Notes: generated from the letters alone by a model not told the origin. 17,597 nt of DNA from JBDNJM01 sp041687755 (GCA_041687755.1 JBDNJM010000092.1:1-17597), one strand, 5' to 3'; positions 6,321-16,380 are shown, numbered from the stretch's first letter. Made by a program: numbers and translations.

Positions 6321-7150
6321 TGTTGCGCAGCCAAGGACTCCTCTCGACCGGGCTCGGTCTCGCTCTCGTCGCTCCGATCGCGGCGCCGCGCCTGCTCGAC
6401 CCCGTGCAGGCCCAGCGGCCAAACCGTGCCCAGCTGGAGACGCGACTCGAACAGAATCTCGAGGACCTCGCCCAGCTCGAGACCCTGCGCCCCGGCGTGC
6501 TCGCCGGCGATCCGGCCGCCATCCAGGCGCTGATCGCGATGACCGAACCCGGCCCGCTCGACGTACCCGACGGCGACGCTCAGCTGCAGGCCCTGCGGCT
6601 CGACATCGCCCAGAAAGAACAGCACCTCGCGCGTGTGCAGCAGCAGAGGCGCAGGGCCGAGTCCGCTGAACGGCTGCCGAGCGCCAGCCCGAGCCCTGAA
6701 GCCTCCAGTTCCACATCCGTGGAGACTGCGGTCCAGCAGCCGCCCGCGCCCGCCGCCGAACCGACGTCGACAGCCCGTCCGTGGCCGACCGAGCCCTCCC
6801 TGCAGGAGCGCGCCGAGGCCGACTCAACGCCCGCCCTGCTGGACCCGGAGACGGCCTTCCGCCGCGCGCGTTCGTCGTACCTGGCCGGCGAGCACCTCGA
6901 CGCATTCGACCGCTTCCGCACGCTCGAATCGTCGCCTTCGGTCGACTACTGGACGGCGCGCTGCCTCGAGCGGCTCGATCGCAACACCGAGGCCCTCCAG
7001 CTGTACACGTCGATCGCCAAGGACCCCGACGCCACCGAGTTTGCTGAACTCGCCAAGGAAGGCGCAGAGTTCCTGAGCTGGAAGGCCGGACTCGAAGAGT
7101 CCGCTCGCCAGCTCGTCGAACGCACGCGCCGCCCGGGAGCCTCGAAGTGA
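6320..7150 (+). CDS. Secreted coiled-coil/TPR-like protein, unknown function
   Basis: The start ATG shares one base with the previous stop (TGATG). Residues 1-31 look like a signal peptide (MLRSQGLLSTGLGLALVAPIAAP, then VQAQ). Coiled-coil segments follow at about 35-55 and 85-115 (LRLDIAQKEQHLARVQQQRR). Next comes a Pro/Ala/Ser-rich linker (about 118-165). A C-terminal helical part of about 100 residues has a TPR-like pattern (AFRRARSSYLAGEHLDAFDRF, then ARCLERLDRNTEALQLY). This coiled coil, linker and TPR order recalls CpoB/YbgF-type periplasmic proteins, but I see no specific match. It is the third envelope protein of the block and is coupled to the histidine kinase downstream (GTGA). The product is probably periplasmic; a role at the flagellar basal body is inference. 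Confidence 0.72.
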   Translation: MLRSQGLLSTGLGLALVAPIAAPRLLDPVQAQRPNRAQLETRLEQNLEDLAQLETLRPGVLAGDPAAIQALIAMTEPGPLDVPDGDAQLQALRLDIAQKEQHLARVQQQRRRAESAERLPSASPSPEASSSTSVETAVQQPPAPAAEPTSTARPWPTEPSLQERAEADSTPALLDPETAFRRARSSYLAGEHLDAFDRFRTLESSPSVDYWTARCLERLDRNTEALQLYTSIAKDPDATEFAELAKEGAEFLSWKAGLEESARQLVERTRRPGASK

Positions 7151-8354
7151 GCGCGGTGTCCGAATTCGAAAGCGGATCCGATCTCGCCAAGGCCGCGGCC
7201 GCGGACATCGGACAGGACGGCCTCGCGAAAGCGTTCGGCGACCTAGTCCAGGTCTCGCGCGACCTGCTGCAGCAGTACGCCTCGCTCGAGGCCAAGGCCG
7301 ACCGCGTCGAGCAGGAACTCGAGCGCGCGAACGCCGAGCTGGAGACCCTCGTGGACAGCCTGCCTCTTGGCGTCGTTCTGCGCGACGCCCAAGGCCGGGT
7401 CGTGCGCGCCAACCCCAGCGCCGCGCGCCTGCTCGGCTGCAGCACCGCCCAGCTGCAAGAGCCTGCCGACGACCTGCTCGCGCGCGCCGACTCGCAATCC
7501 CCGCACGGCACGCTGCTCGAGATCCACAACGAACCGCGCCGCCTCGCCACGCGCCAGCATCCCGTGACCCGCAACGGACTCGAGGACCCCGAATGGGGCA
7601 CCGTCCAGTGGATCGAGGACCGCACGAAGCTGGAGCAGATGCATCGCCGCGTCGCGGCCGTGGACAAAATGGCCGCCCTCGGAACGATGGCCGCCGGCAT
7701 CGCGCACGAGATTCGCAACCCGCTTAACGCCATCTCCGGGTTCGCCTCCCTGCTCGCCAAGAAGCTCGGCCACGCACCCCAGCTCGAGCGCTGGGCCACC
7801 GCAATCGTCGAAGGCTCGGCCGAGACGGAAGCGATCATCGCTGGGCTGCTGCACTTTGCGCGGCCCGGCCAGGTCGCCCTGGAAACCGTCGCCACAGAAG
7901 GCCTCTTGACCGACGCGATCGCGGGGGCCTTCCCCGGCTCAGGTCCGCCCGCGGGCCTCGAGATTCGGATCGACAGCGACGAACAGCCGCTGCAGGGCGA
8001 TCGCATCAAGCTCCGCCAGGCCCTGCGCAACCTGATCCGCAACGCCGCCGACCACACGCCGCTGCCCGGCACCGTTCGAGTACGCGTCGAACACACCGCC
8101 CTGGGCGCGTGCGTGACCGTCGAGGACTCCGGTCCCGGCATCCCTAAAGAACTGCACGGCCGAGTACTGGAGCCGTTCTTCACGACGCGCCCCGAAGGCA
8201 CCGGCCTGGGGCTCGCCCTCGTGCACGCCATCGCCGAAGTGCATGGCGGCTCGCTCGAGATCAGCCCGACCGCTTCAGAACTTGGCGGCGCCGCCATCCG
8301 GCTCCGCCTCCCGATCACCTCCCCGTCCCCGACACCGCCGTCCCCCACCACGTG

Positions 8355-8355
<1 letters not shown>
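7147..8355 (+). CDS. flrB: Soluble PAS-domain histidine kinase, FlrB/FleS type
   Basis: This 402-residue sensor kinase starts at GTG within a GTGA overlap. It has no transmembrane segment. Domains in order: an N-terminal helical coiled coil (about 22-68), a PAS domain (about 66-160, LPLGVVLRDAQGRVVRANPS) and the HisKA helix with phospho-acceptor His187 in AGIAHEIRNPLNA. The ATPase domain has an N-box QALRNLIRNA (N295, N299), a G1 box DSGPG (327-331), FFTTRPEG and a G2 box GTGLGL (351-356). All catalytic residues are present. Kinases of this kind, encoded beside a sigma-54 regulator in flagellar loci, monitor basal-body or export assembly from the cytoplasm and phosphorylate that regulator. 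The adjacent gene is clearly the partner. The symbol follows this role and position; AtoS/NtrB-like kinases share the architecture. Confidence 0.92.
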
Positions 8356-9752
<1,397 letters not shown>

Positions 9753-9763
9753 GAAAATCCGCT

Positions 9764-10123
9764 ATGGACGTCACCAGCACAGCAGAGAACCAGATCCTGC
9801 GCCTCCTGCAGGGCACCGGCATGCGCAGCCGCGCTATCGCCGACAACCTCGCGAACCAGAACACCCCCGGCTACCGCCGCAAGGTGGTCCAGTTCGAGAA
9901 CCTGCTGGCCGAAGCCATGAGCACCGGCAGCGCCGACCCTGCGAGCATCGTTCCTCGGATCGTCGAGGACTTCAAGACGCCCACAGGCATCGACGGCAAC
10001 AACGTCTCGCTGGAGCTCGAGAGCGGCGCTGCACGCGAGAACCGCGTGCTGTCCGAGACCTATCTCACACTTCTGCAGGCGCACTACTCCCGCCTCGCCA
10101 CCGCGATCAGCGGCGGTCGCTGA
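9764..10123 (+). CDS. flgB: Flagellar proximal rod protein FlgB
   Basis: This 119-residue protein is one of the proximal rod subunits crossing the periplasm above the MS ring. The signature is the rod-protein motif ADNLANQNTPGYRRKVVQFE (residues 26-45), followed by a variable middle (NNVSLELESGAARENRVLSE) and the C-terminal helix LTLLQAHYSRLATAI. It is slightly shorter than usual for FlgB (about 130). The ATG at 9764 follows the regulator stop by 11 bases, and only a weak purine stretch (gagaaaa) is available as ribosome-binding site. An in-frame upstream start would overlap the regulator and add residues that do not fit the family. Confidence 0.95.
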   Translation: MDVTSTAENQILRLLQGTGMRSRAIADNLANQNTPGYRRKVVQFENLLAEAMSTGSADPASIVPRIVEDFKTPTGIDGNNVSLELESGAARENRVLSETYLTLLQAHYSRLATAISGGR

Positions 10124-10149
10124 GCACATCTCCAGCCCGAATTGCAACC

Positions 10150-10569
10150 ATGAACGGCATCGATCGCTTCTTCCAAAGCCTGCGCACCGCGTCGTCCGGC
10201 CTCGCCGCCGAGCGCGTGCGCATGAACGTGATCTCCGAGAACCTCGCCGGCGCGCAGGTGACCAGCACGCCCGAGGGAGGTCCGTACCGCCGCAAGGTCG
10301 TGGTGTTCGAGCCTCTGACCGGGCCCAACGGAGGCCGTGGCGTGCGCGCCGCTCGCATCGAGAGCGACAACAACTCGCAGTTCATCGAGATCTACGAGCC
10401 CGGCCACCCCGACGCCGACGAAAACGGCCGAGTCCTGATGCCGAACGTCAACACGCTGCGCGAGATGGCGGACATGATCACCGCGATGCGCGCCTACGAG
10501 GCGAACCTCAACGTCCAAGAAGGCTTCGTGCGGTCCGCGACACGCGCCCTCGACATCGCCCGCCGCTAA
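10150..10569 (+). CDS. flgC: Flagellar proximal rod protein FlgC
   Basis: This 139-residue proximal rod subunit assembles with FlgB, FlgF and FliE between MS ring and distal rod. Residues 13-35 give the N-terminal rod helix (ASSGLAAERVRMNVISENLAG), then GGPYRRKVVVFEP. The C-terminus is typical of FlgC: GRVLMPNVNTLREMADMI, AMRAYEANLNV and an ending in ATRALDIARR. In this protein the usual NxANxNT segment reads ENLAGAQVTSTPEGG, a normal FlgC variation. It lies 26 bases after flgB and 25 bases before fliE, consistent with one transcript. Confidence 0.96.
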   Translation: MNGIDRFFQSLRTASSGLAAERVRMNVISENLAGAQVTSTPEGGPYRRKVVVFEPLTGPNGGRGVRAARIESDNNSQFIEIYEPGHPDADENGRVLMPNVNTLREMADMITAMRAYEANLNVQEGFVRSATRALDIARR

Positions 10570-10594
10570 CGCGAGCGCCTGACCCCTCGTTCCC

Positions 10595-11002
10595 ATGACC
10601 GATCGCATCTCTGGCTCGAGCGACCTCGCCTCCGAGGCGTTTCTCGCCGCCAGCCGCCGGCTGAGCGAGCGTTCCGCCACCAACGCCGGGTCCGACCTGT
10701 CGGACGCCTTCCGCCAGCGCGCGGAGGCGATGCTGGCCGAGCGCGGCGTGGCTCCGACAGAGCGCACTGAGGGCACCGCCCGCAGCGGCTTTGCCGGCGC
10801 GATCGAACAGGGCATCGGATCCATCAACGCAGAGCTGCAGGCCGCGGACCGGCTTCCCGAAGACATGCTCACTGGCGCGGTCTCAAGCCCCGCCGAGATC
10901 GCCGCCCGCATCAAGCGGGCCGACCTGACCCTCAAGTACAGCCTCGAGATCCGCAACCGCCTCGTCGACGCCTACCGCGAAGTTATGCGGATGAGCATCT
11001 GA
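10595..11002 (+). CDS. fliE: MS-ring/rod junction protein FliE
   Basis: FliE joins the MS ring to the rod and helps open the export gate. The C-terminal part is diagnostic: SSPAEIAARIKRADLTLKYS, then EIRNRLVDAYREVMRMSI, which matches the conserved V/I-RNKLVxAYxEIMRM ending of the family. At 135 residues it is longer than the usual 100-110. The extra length is at the N-terminus (about 60 Ser/Ala/Arg-rich residues before the GFAGAIEQGIGSIN core). The next gene, fliF, starts 16 bases downstream. The start could be internal, but no better ATG/GTG with a ribosome-binding site is evident. Confidence 0.93.
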   Translation: MTDRISGSSDLASEAFLAASRRLSERSATNAGSDLSDAFRQRAEAMLAERGVAPTERTEGTARSGFAGAIEQGIGSINAELQAADRLPEDMLTGAVSSPAEIAARIKRADLTLKYSLEIRNRLVDAYREVMRMSI

Positions 11003-11018
11003 GCGCTCCACCACCCTG

Positions 11019-12596
11019 ATGAAGAATCTCCTGGCACAGCTGTTCTCGAAGCTCGAGGACGCCCCCTTGGCCACTAAGGCCATCCTGGGCTGCGTCTTGC
11101 TCGGCCTGCTGGGGATCGCTGGCGCCGCCCTCATGGTCGCCAACCGTCCCAACTACGAGCTGCTGCGGTCCGGTCTCAGCGCGGACGAGTTCGCCCGCGT
11201 CGGCGAAGCCCTCGCGGGGGCCGAGGTCGAGTGGCGCGGCAGCCAGCCGCCCGGACCCTTCGTCGTATGGGTCGACCGCGCAGACCGCGCACGGGCCTTC
11301 GACGCCGTGATGCTCTCCGGCGCGCTCAAGGACAAGGCCGGCGGGATCCTCTCCGACGGCTCCAGCGGCATGGGCAGCGTGTTCATGTACTCCAAGGAGC
11401 GCGAACAGCTCACCCGCAAGAAGGAGTGGCAGGACATGGAGGCTCTGCTCGAGTTTCAGAGCTTCGTCCAGCAGGCCCGCGTGCGCACTTCAGCGGTCGA
11501 AGACGGCCCCTTCGGTCGCCGCGCAGAACTGAGCGCCTCGGTGATGATCGTCACGCGCAACAACGCGAGCCTGAGCCGCGCCCAGGCCAGCACGGTCGCT
11601 GAGCTGGTTCGCTCCGGACTGGGCATCCGCCCCGAAAACCTGATCGTCGCCGACCAGCTGGGCGCGACGCTCTACAACGGCCCCGCGGACGCCGACGGCA
11701 CCCGCTCCCTCGAGGACTGGGTCGAGCGCGCCGAAGGCGAGGACCGGCGCCTCGCCGACCAAGCCAACCAGCTGCTCGAGCAGATTCTCGGTCCGGGCTT
11801 GGCGCGCGTCACCGTCCTCTCCGACTGGGACTACGACCAGAGCACGACCCTCGCCGATACGACCGACCCGAAGCTCAAGGCCACGCTACAGGAGCAGAAG
11901 ACCCAGACCGAGACCCCGGTCTACGGCAACAGCTCCTCCGGCGGCGGCCAGGTCGGCGCCGCGAGCAACCTCGTGGACAACACGAACTTCGGAGTCGACG
12001 ACGCCGGCGTCATCGACCTGACGCGCACTGGCTCCCAGACCGTCGTCCAACCCGGCACGGCGACGACCTCCGAGGAGAACCGGACCTACGTTCCCTCGCG
12101 AGTGCTCTCAGAGACCGTGCGTAGGGCGCCCCTGCGCAAGCGCATGAGCGTCTCCCTCTGGATCGACGATACGCTCGGCTCCCAGGCCGAGGGCGTCGCC
12201 GAGGCGGTCAAGGCCGCGGTCGGCTTCGATGAAACGCGCAACGACCAGTTCCAGGCCGTCGAAGTGCCGTTCGTCGAGCTGCCCAAGGCCGAGGCGCTCC
12301 CCGACGCGCTGCTCGAGGCGCCCACGCCGTTCTGGCTCGAGCTGCTGCTCAACCGCGGTGTCGAACTGATCGCCGCCGTGGTGTTCGCATTCGTGCTGCT
12401 CTCGACGCTCAGGAAGGGCAGGGCGCCCAAGGAGCTGATCCCTGTACCGTCGCCGGACGAAGAGCTAGCTACCGCCGCCGCCGAGCATCCCGATCCGGAA
12501 CTGCTGGCGCTCGAGAAGGTCCGCAGCCTGCTCGAACACGAGCCCGAGAAGGTCGGCGAGCTGCTGACCACCTGGGCCCGCGGGGAGGACGCCTGA
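11019..12596 (+). CDS. fliF: Flagellar MS-ring protein FliF
   Basis: FliF forms the MS ring in the inner membrane, the base on which rotor, rod and export apparatus assemble. Its 525 residues have TM helix 1 at about 20-41 (KAILGCVLLGLLGIAGAALM), then the conserved YELLRSGLSADEFARVGEAL. The YscJ/FliF ring-building domains follow (REQLTRKKEWQDMEALLEF, ARVRTSAVEDGPFGRRAELS, LGPGLARVTVLSDWDYDQ). The periplasmic loop is Gly/Ser-rich, and TM helix 2 lies at about 447-464 (GVELIAAVVFAFVLLSTL). The cytoplasmic tail of about 60 residues ends LEHEPEKVGELLTTWARGEDA, the segment that binds FliG. One base separates its stop from the fliG start. Confidence 0.97.
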   Translation: MKNLLAQLFSKLEDAPLATKAILGCVLLGLLGIAGAALMVANRPNYELLRSGLSADEFARVGEALAGAEVEWRGSQPPGPFVVWVDRADRARAFDAVMLSGALKDKAGGILSDGSSGMGSVFMYSKEREQLTRKKEWQDMEALLEFQSFVQQARVRTSAVEDGPFGRRAELSASVMIVTRNNASLSRAQASTVAELVRSGLGIRPENLIVADQLGATLYNGPADADGTRSLEDWVERAEGEDRRLADQANQLLEQILGPGLARVTVLSDWDYDQSTTLADTTDPKLKATLQEQKTQTETPVYGNSSSGGGQVGAASNLVDNTNFGVDDAGVIDLTRTGSQTVVQPGTATTSEENRTYVPSRVLSETVRRAPLRKRMSVSLWIDDTLGSQAEGVAEAVKAAVGFDETRNDQFQAVEVPFVELPKAEALPDALLEAPTPFWLELLLNRGVELIAAVVFAFVLLSTLRKGRAPKELIPVPSPDEELATAAAEHPDPELLALEKVRSLLEHEPEKVGELLTTWARGEDA

Positions 12597-12597
12597 G

Positions 12598-13626
12598 ATG
12601 GCAAAGTCCGAGAGCCCCTTGCGCGGACCCGAGAAGGTCGCCGCGTTTCTGCTCAGCCTCGAGCGCGCCGCCGCGAGCGATGTCCTGAAGCACCTCCCCG
12701 AGGACGTGCTCCCCGACGTCGTGGACGCGATGGAGAGCCTCGGCGCGAGTGGACGCAACGAGGACCTGATGCGCGAGCTGTACGCGAAAGTCGCCCTGGC
12801 CGATGCGCGCGAAGCGCCCTCGCCCAAGCGCCCCCGCGGGTCGGAGCTTGAGCAACTGCTCAGCGCCTCGCTCGGGCCGGAGCGCGCCGCTTCCGTGCTC
12901 GAGTTGATCCAGGCCCGACGCGGCATGGAGCGGCCCTTCCGGCGACTCGAGTCCAGCAGTCCCACGGCCATCGTCGGGCTACTCAGCGGCGAGTCGCCCC
13001 AGATCGTTGCGCTGATCCTCGCGCACCTCGAGCCCGAGCTATCCGCACAGGTCCTCGACATGCTCGAGGTCGAGTTCGCGCTCGACGTCGTCAGCCGCAT
13101 GGCCGGTCTGGAGCCGCCCAGCTTCGAGGTCCTCGGCCTGCTGGCCTCCGAACTCGAGCCGCGCCTCGCCGAGATGGAGAAGCTGCCCCAGCGGCGCACT
13201 CCCACTCAACGCCTGCAAACGATCGCCGAAATGCTGACCAACGCCACCGGCGATATCGGTCCGAAGGTCCTCGACGGGCTTGAAGAACGCGCCGCGGGCA
13301 GCGCCAAGGAGATCCGCGAGATGCTCTTCACCTGGGAGGACATCGGCGACCTCGATCGCTGGGCGATGCAGAAGATCCTGGGTACCGTGGAGACGCGCAC
13401 GCTCTCGATCGCACTGAAGGCGTGTTCCGCCGGAGTCGAAGAGAACGTCATGAACAACCTGTCGACGCGCGTCCGAGACATGGTCGCCGAGGAGCGCGAC
13501 CTCGCCGGTGCGCTCCCCATGTCTGACGTGCGCGCCGCGCGCGAAACAATCATGGTCGGCGTGCGAGCGCTGATCGAAGCGGGTGAGTTCTCGCCTTCAA
13601 AGGGAGGCGATGAGCTCGTCTCCTAA
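12598..13626 (+). CDS. fliG: Flagellar rotor/switch protein FliG (divergent)
   Basis: FliG sits under the MS ring and transmits torque from the stator. This protein of 342 residues has all three domains. The N-terminal FliF-binding part begins LRGPEKVAAFLLSLERAAASD. The middle domain has the EHPQ motif as GESPQIVALILAHLEPELSA (ESPQ at 132-135, so His is Ser). The C-terminal torque domain opens EIREMLFTWEDIGDLDRWAMQ and continues LSIALKACSAGVEENVMNNLS. The usual DDRAIQ segment of the torque helix reads LDRWAMQ. The substitutions are unusual but domain order and length are normal. It overlaps fliH by 17 bases. Confidence 0.94.
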   Translation: MAKSESPLRGPEKVAAFLLSLERAAASDVLKHLPEDVLPDVVDAMESLGASGRNEDLMRELYAKVALADAREAPSPKRPRGSELEQLLSASLGPERAASVLELIQARRGMERPFRRLESSSPTAIVGLLSGESPQIVALILAHLEPELSAQVLDMLEVEFALDVVSRMAGLEPPSFEVLGLLASELEPRLAEMEKLPQRRTPTQRLQTIAEMLTNATGDIGPKVLDGLEERAAGSAKEIREMLFTWEDIGDLDRWAMQKILGTVETRTLSIALKACSAGVEENVMNNLSTRVRDMVAEERDLAGALPMSDVRAARETIMVGVRALIEAGEFSPSKGGDELVS

Positions 13627-14200
13627 GCGGGTGCTGCTACCGCAGCCTCCGAACGACGTGGGCGTCGCGGCCGACGGCCCGGTTGCCGGCATCGAGCGCC
13701 TCGCCGACCAGGCCGCGCTGCGGCGCTCCGAGCGCGCCGCCCGCGAGGCCGAGGCAGCCGCCGTCGGACGCCTGAAGGCGCCCTTCGACGCGCTCGTCGC
13801 GGGCCTCGCTGCGGAGCGCGAGCGCCTCGAGTCCGAACTGGTCCAGTCGTCCATTTCCCTCGGCCTCGCGGTCGCCTCGGAGCTTGTCCGACGAGAGATC
13901 GACGGCGACCGCCACGACATCGAGGGCATCGTCCGCCAGTGCCTCGCCGAGGCCAACGTCGGACGCCAACCGATGCGCCTCGCCCTGCATCCGGACGACG
14001 CCGCCCGGCTCAAGGAAGTGCGCTTCTCGGCAGACGTGGAGCTGACCGTGGACCCGCAGGTGCGCAAGGGCGACGCCCTAGTGACCAGCTCGATCGGAAC
14101 CCTTGTGCGCGACGTCGACGAGTCCCTGGCCAACGTGGGACGCGCCCTGCACGCCGAACTGCGCAATGAGCCCGATGCGCCCGCGGAGCCCTTGTCGTGA
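13610..14200 (+). CDS. fliH: Flagellar export ATPase regulator FliH
   Basis: FliH binds the FliI ATPase and links it to the C-ring. The 196-residue product has a Pro-rich N-terminus and a long Ala/Arg/Glu-rich helix (about 30-85, QAALRRSERAAREAEAAAVG). The C-terminal V-ATPase-E-like domain contains the family pattern SISLGLAVASELVRREIDGD, then MRLALHPDDAARLKE and VDPQVRKGDALVTSSIGTLV. The start is uncertain. ATG 13610 has GGAGG only two bases before it. A GTG at 13583 would add nine residues but has no ribosome-binding site. Either way it overlaps fliG, and its stop overlaps the fliI start (GTGA). Confidence 0.9.
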   Translation: MSSSPKRVLLPQPPNDVGVAADGPVAGIERLADQAALRRSERAAREAEAAAVGRLKAPFDALVAGLAAERERLESELVQSSISLGLAVASELVRREIDGDRHDIEGIVRQCLAEANVGRQPMRLALHPDDAARLKEVRFSADVELTVDPQVRKGDALVTSSIGTLVRDVDESLANVGRALHAELRNEPDAPAEPLS

Positions 14201-15525
14201 TCGACATCGAACGCGCCCGCGCGACCACCGCCGCGGCTGCCCGTCCCCACTACCACGGCCTCGTGCGCAACGTCTCGGGCCAGTTGATCGAGGTCTCCGG
14301 ACTCCCGGCAGCGATCGGTGAACTCGTCCACATCGACCAACCCGGAGGTCGCACGATCCCCGCCGAGGTCGTCGGCTTCCGTGCCGACTCCACCTTGGTC
14401 ATGCCCCACGGCCCGCCCGAGGGTGTCGCCCCGCGCCAGCGCGTGCTGACCACCGGTCGCGCCCTCGACGTGCCGGTCGGGCTCGAACTCCTCGGCCGCG
14501 CCGTGGACGGCTTCGGCCTGCCAATCGATCAACTCGGACCGATCCGATCCGGCCTGCGCCGTCCCGTCCACGCCGCAGCCCCCTCCGCCCTCGGCCGCCA
14601 GCCGATCAACCAGATCCTCGAGACTGGCGTGCGCGCCATCGACGCCGCCGCGACACTCGGCCGCGGACAACGCCTCGGCATCTTCGCCGGCTCCGGCGTC
14701 GGCAAGTCCACGCTGCTTGGCCAGATCGTTTCCGGCTGCACCGCCGACGCGATCGTCGTCTGCCTCGTTGGCGAGCGCGGCCGCGAGGTCGGCTCGTTCA
14801 TCGACTCGGTCTTGGGGCCTGAGGGCCGCGCGCGCTCGACCGTCGTCGTCGCGACCTCCGATCGCCCTCCGATCGAGCGCTACACCGCTCCGTTCACGGC
14901 CGTCACCGTCGCCGAAGAACTGCGCGACTCCGGGCGCGACGTGCTGCTGGTCATGGACTCGATCACCCGCTTCGCCGCCGCCTCCCGCGAGATCGGCCTG
15001 GCCGCTGGCGAGCCGCCGACCCTGCGCGGTTACCCGCCGCGCTTCTTCAGCACCGTTCCGCGTCTCGTCGAACGCATGGGCAACTCCGACAAGGGCAGCA
15101 TCACCGGCCTGATCACCGTTCTCGTCGACGGCGACGACCCCAACGAACCGGTCGCCGACACCCTGCGCGGCCTGCTCGACGGACACATCTTCCTCGACCG
15201 CGACCTGGCCGAGCGCGGCTGGTTCCCCGCGATCGACGTGCTCGGCTCGCTCAGCCGACTCATGCCGGACCTCGCCAGCCCGCTCGAACTCGACCTGACC
15301 AACGCCCTGCGCGCCGACCTCGCCGCCTGGCGCGAGGGCAAGGATCTCGTCGAACTGGGCGCCCACAAGCCGGGCGCCAACCCCGCGCTCGACGGCGCCC
15401 TCGAGCGCCTGCCGATGATCGAGGCCTTCCTGCGCCAGTCCCGCGACGATCGCACCTCGCGCGCGGACTCCTTCGCCTTCCTTGCCAACCTCTACGGTGC
15501 CGCAGCCCCGATCGAAGTGCGGTGA
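14197..15525 (+). CDS. fliI: Flagellum-specific export ATPase FliI
   Basis: FliI is the F1-beta-like ATPase that unfolds and delivers export substrates to the flagellar type III gate. The 442-residue protein starts at GTG within a GTGA overlap with fliH. The nucleotide-binding domain has Walker A AGSGVGKS (164-171), VGERGREV (191-198) and Walker B VLLVMDSITRFA. It also has the ATPase-family stretch REIGLAAGEPPTLRGYPP. The C-terminal region (GSLSRLMPDL, HKPGANPALD, FLRQS) fits FliI and not the F1 beta subunit. All catalytic residues are present and length is normal. Confidence 0.98.
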   Translation: MIDIERARATTAAAARPHYHGLVRNVSGQLIEVSGLPAAIGELVHIDQPGGRTIPAEVVGFRADSTLVMPHGPPEGVAPRQRVLTTGRALDVPVGLELLGRAVDGFGLPIDQLGPIRSGLRRPVHAAAPSALGRQPINQILETGVRAIDAAATLGRGQRLGIFAGSGVGKSTLLGQIVSGCTADAIVVCLVGERGREVGSFIDSVLGPEGRARSTVVVATSDRPPIERYTAPFTAVTVAEELRDSGRDVLLVMDSITRFAAASREIGLAAGEPPTLRGYPPRFFSTVPRLVERMGNSDKGSITGLITVLVDGDDPNEPVADTLRGLLDGHIFLDRDLAERGWFPAIDVLGSLSRLMPDLASPLELDLTNALRADLAAWREGKDLVELGAHKPGANPALDGALERLPMIEAFLRQSRDDRTSRADSFAFLANLYGAAAPIEVR

Positions 15526-15986
15526 AGCGCTTCAAGTTCTCCCTTGACCGGCTCCAGCGCGTCCGCAACCTGCACGAGATTCAGGCCCGCGCCGCCTACG
15601 CCGAGGCCGCCGCCCGCGTCAGCCTCCTCGCGGAAGAACTGCGCAGCCTGCAGGCCCGCGCCGCGCAAATCCAACTCGAGAGCGCCACCCTGCGAGCGGG
15701 AACCAGCCTCGATCTCCAAGCCGAGCTGGCGAGCGAACGCGTCCGCGCCGGCCTGACCCTGCGTATGGCGGCAGTCACCGCCGACCACGCTACCGCCCAG
15801 CAGGCCGCCGAGGCCGCCCAAGCGGCCTGGAACGGCACCCGCCAGGACCAGCGCTCGCTCGAACGCCTCAAAGAGCGCCAACGCGACTCCTGGCGCGGAG
15901 CCAACGAAGCCGCCGAGATCACCGAGACCGACGAAGGCACGAGCGCTCGCTTTGAGAGCGCGCGCAAAGAGCGCGACCGCGAATAG
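15522..15986 (+). CDS. fliJ: Flagellar export protein FliJ
   Basis: FliJ is the coiled-coil stalk protein that sits in the FliI hexamer and carries chaperones. The 154 residues begin at GTG (GTGA overlap with fliI). They open with the family signature MKRFKFSLDRLQRVRNLHE, stay helical and Ala/Glu/Arg-rich throughout, and end with SLERLKERQRDSWRGANEAA, close to the conserved FliJ ending. It is the last gene of the flagellar run in this window. No clear terminator follows within the next 97 bases, which separate it from the convergent remnant at 16084. Confidence 0.93.
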   Translation: MKRFKFSLDRLQRVRNLHEIQARAAYAEAAARVSLLAEELRSLQARAAQIQLESATLRAGTSLDLQAELASERVRAGLTLRMAAVTADHATAQQAAEAAQAAWNGTRQDQRSLERLKERQRDSWRGANEAAEITETDEGTSARFESARKERDRE

Positions 15987-16083
15987 CAGAGCCGGGGCAC
16001 GACTGGACTGAACACTCCTGCCGCGCCACCACTCGCTTGCGGGCCAGCGACGGACTCCCACTTGCTCCGCGTGCGATCCGTTT

Positions 16084-16380
16084 TCAGAACTGGAAGTAGA
16101 TGAAGGGCGTGTACGAAGTCGCCATCGCCGGTGAGACGAACGCGAATGCCACGCCGAAGAAGCCGGAGTAGATCGGCAAGTGCAGCCGCGCCAACTGCCG
16201 GTCGATGCGGTCGGAGTAATTCAGCGCGTGAAACACAAGGAAGACGGCGCAGATCCCCACCCCTGGATTGCAGCCCTCGATCGTCGCCGTCCCGCCCACC
16301 AAGGCAAGCACCCCACGGAGCTAGGCCCAGCCCTATTCGAGGGTCCCGGCACGGAAGAACACCCAGGCAGATAGAGCAAC
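16084..16380 (-). pseudogene. 3' remnant of an MBOAT O-acyltransferase gene
   Basis: On the minus strand the only intact open frame encodes 75 residues that end SPAMATSYTPFIYFQF. PFIYFQF is the typical C-terminus of AlgI-like MBOAT acyltransferases, which O-acetylate polysaccharides in the membrane. In the same frame upstream lies VALSAWVFFRAGTLE, matching the MBOAT WVFFRA motif, but two TAG codons (complements of 16333-16335 and 16321-16323) interrupt it. The 5' part is replaced by the insertion sequence, whose end I place near 16381. So the gene is both truncated by an insertion and degraded by nonsense codons. The rest of the gene may lie beyond the element, outside the window. Confidence 0.75.

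Noticed and set aside
13597..15366. 589-codon open frame on the minus strand
   Set aside because: It is antisense to fliH and fliI, both unambiguous, and shows no domain. It is a codon-bias shadow.
15987..16083. Terminator for the flagellar operon after fliJ
   Set aside because: I found no convincing stem with a T-run in these 97 bases.
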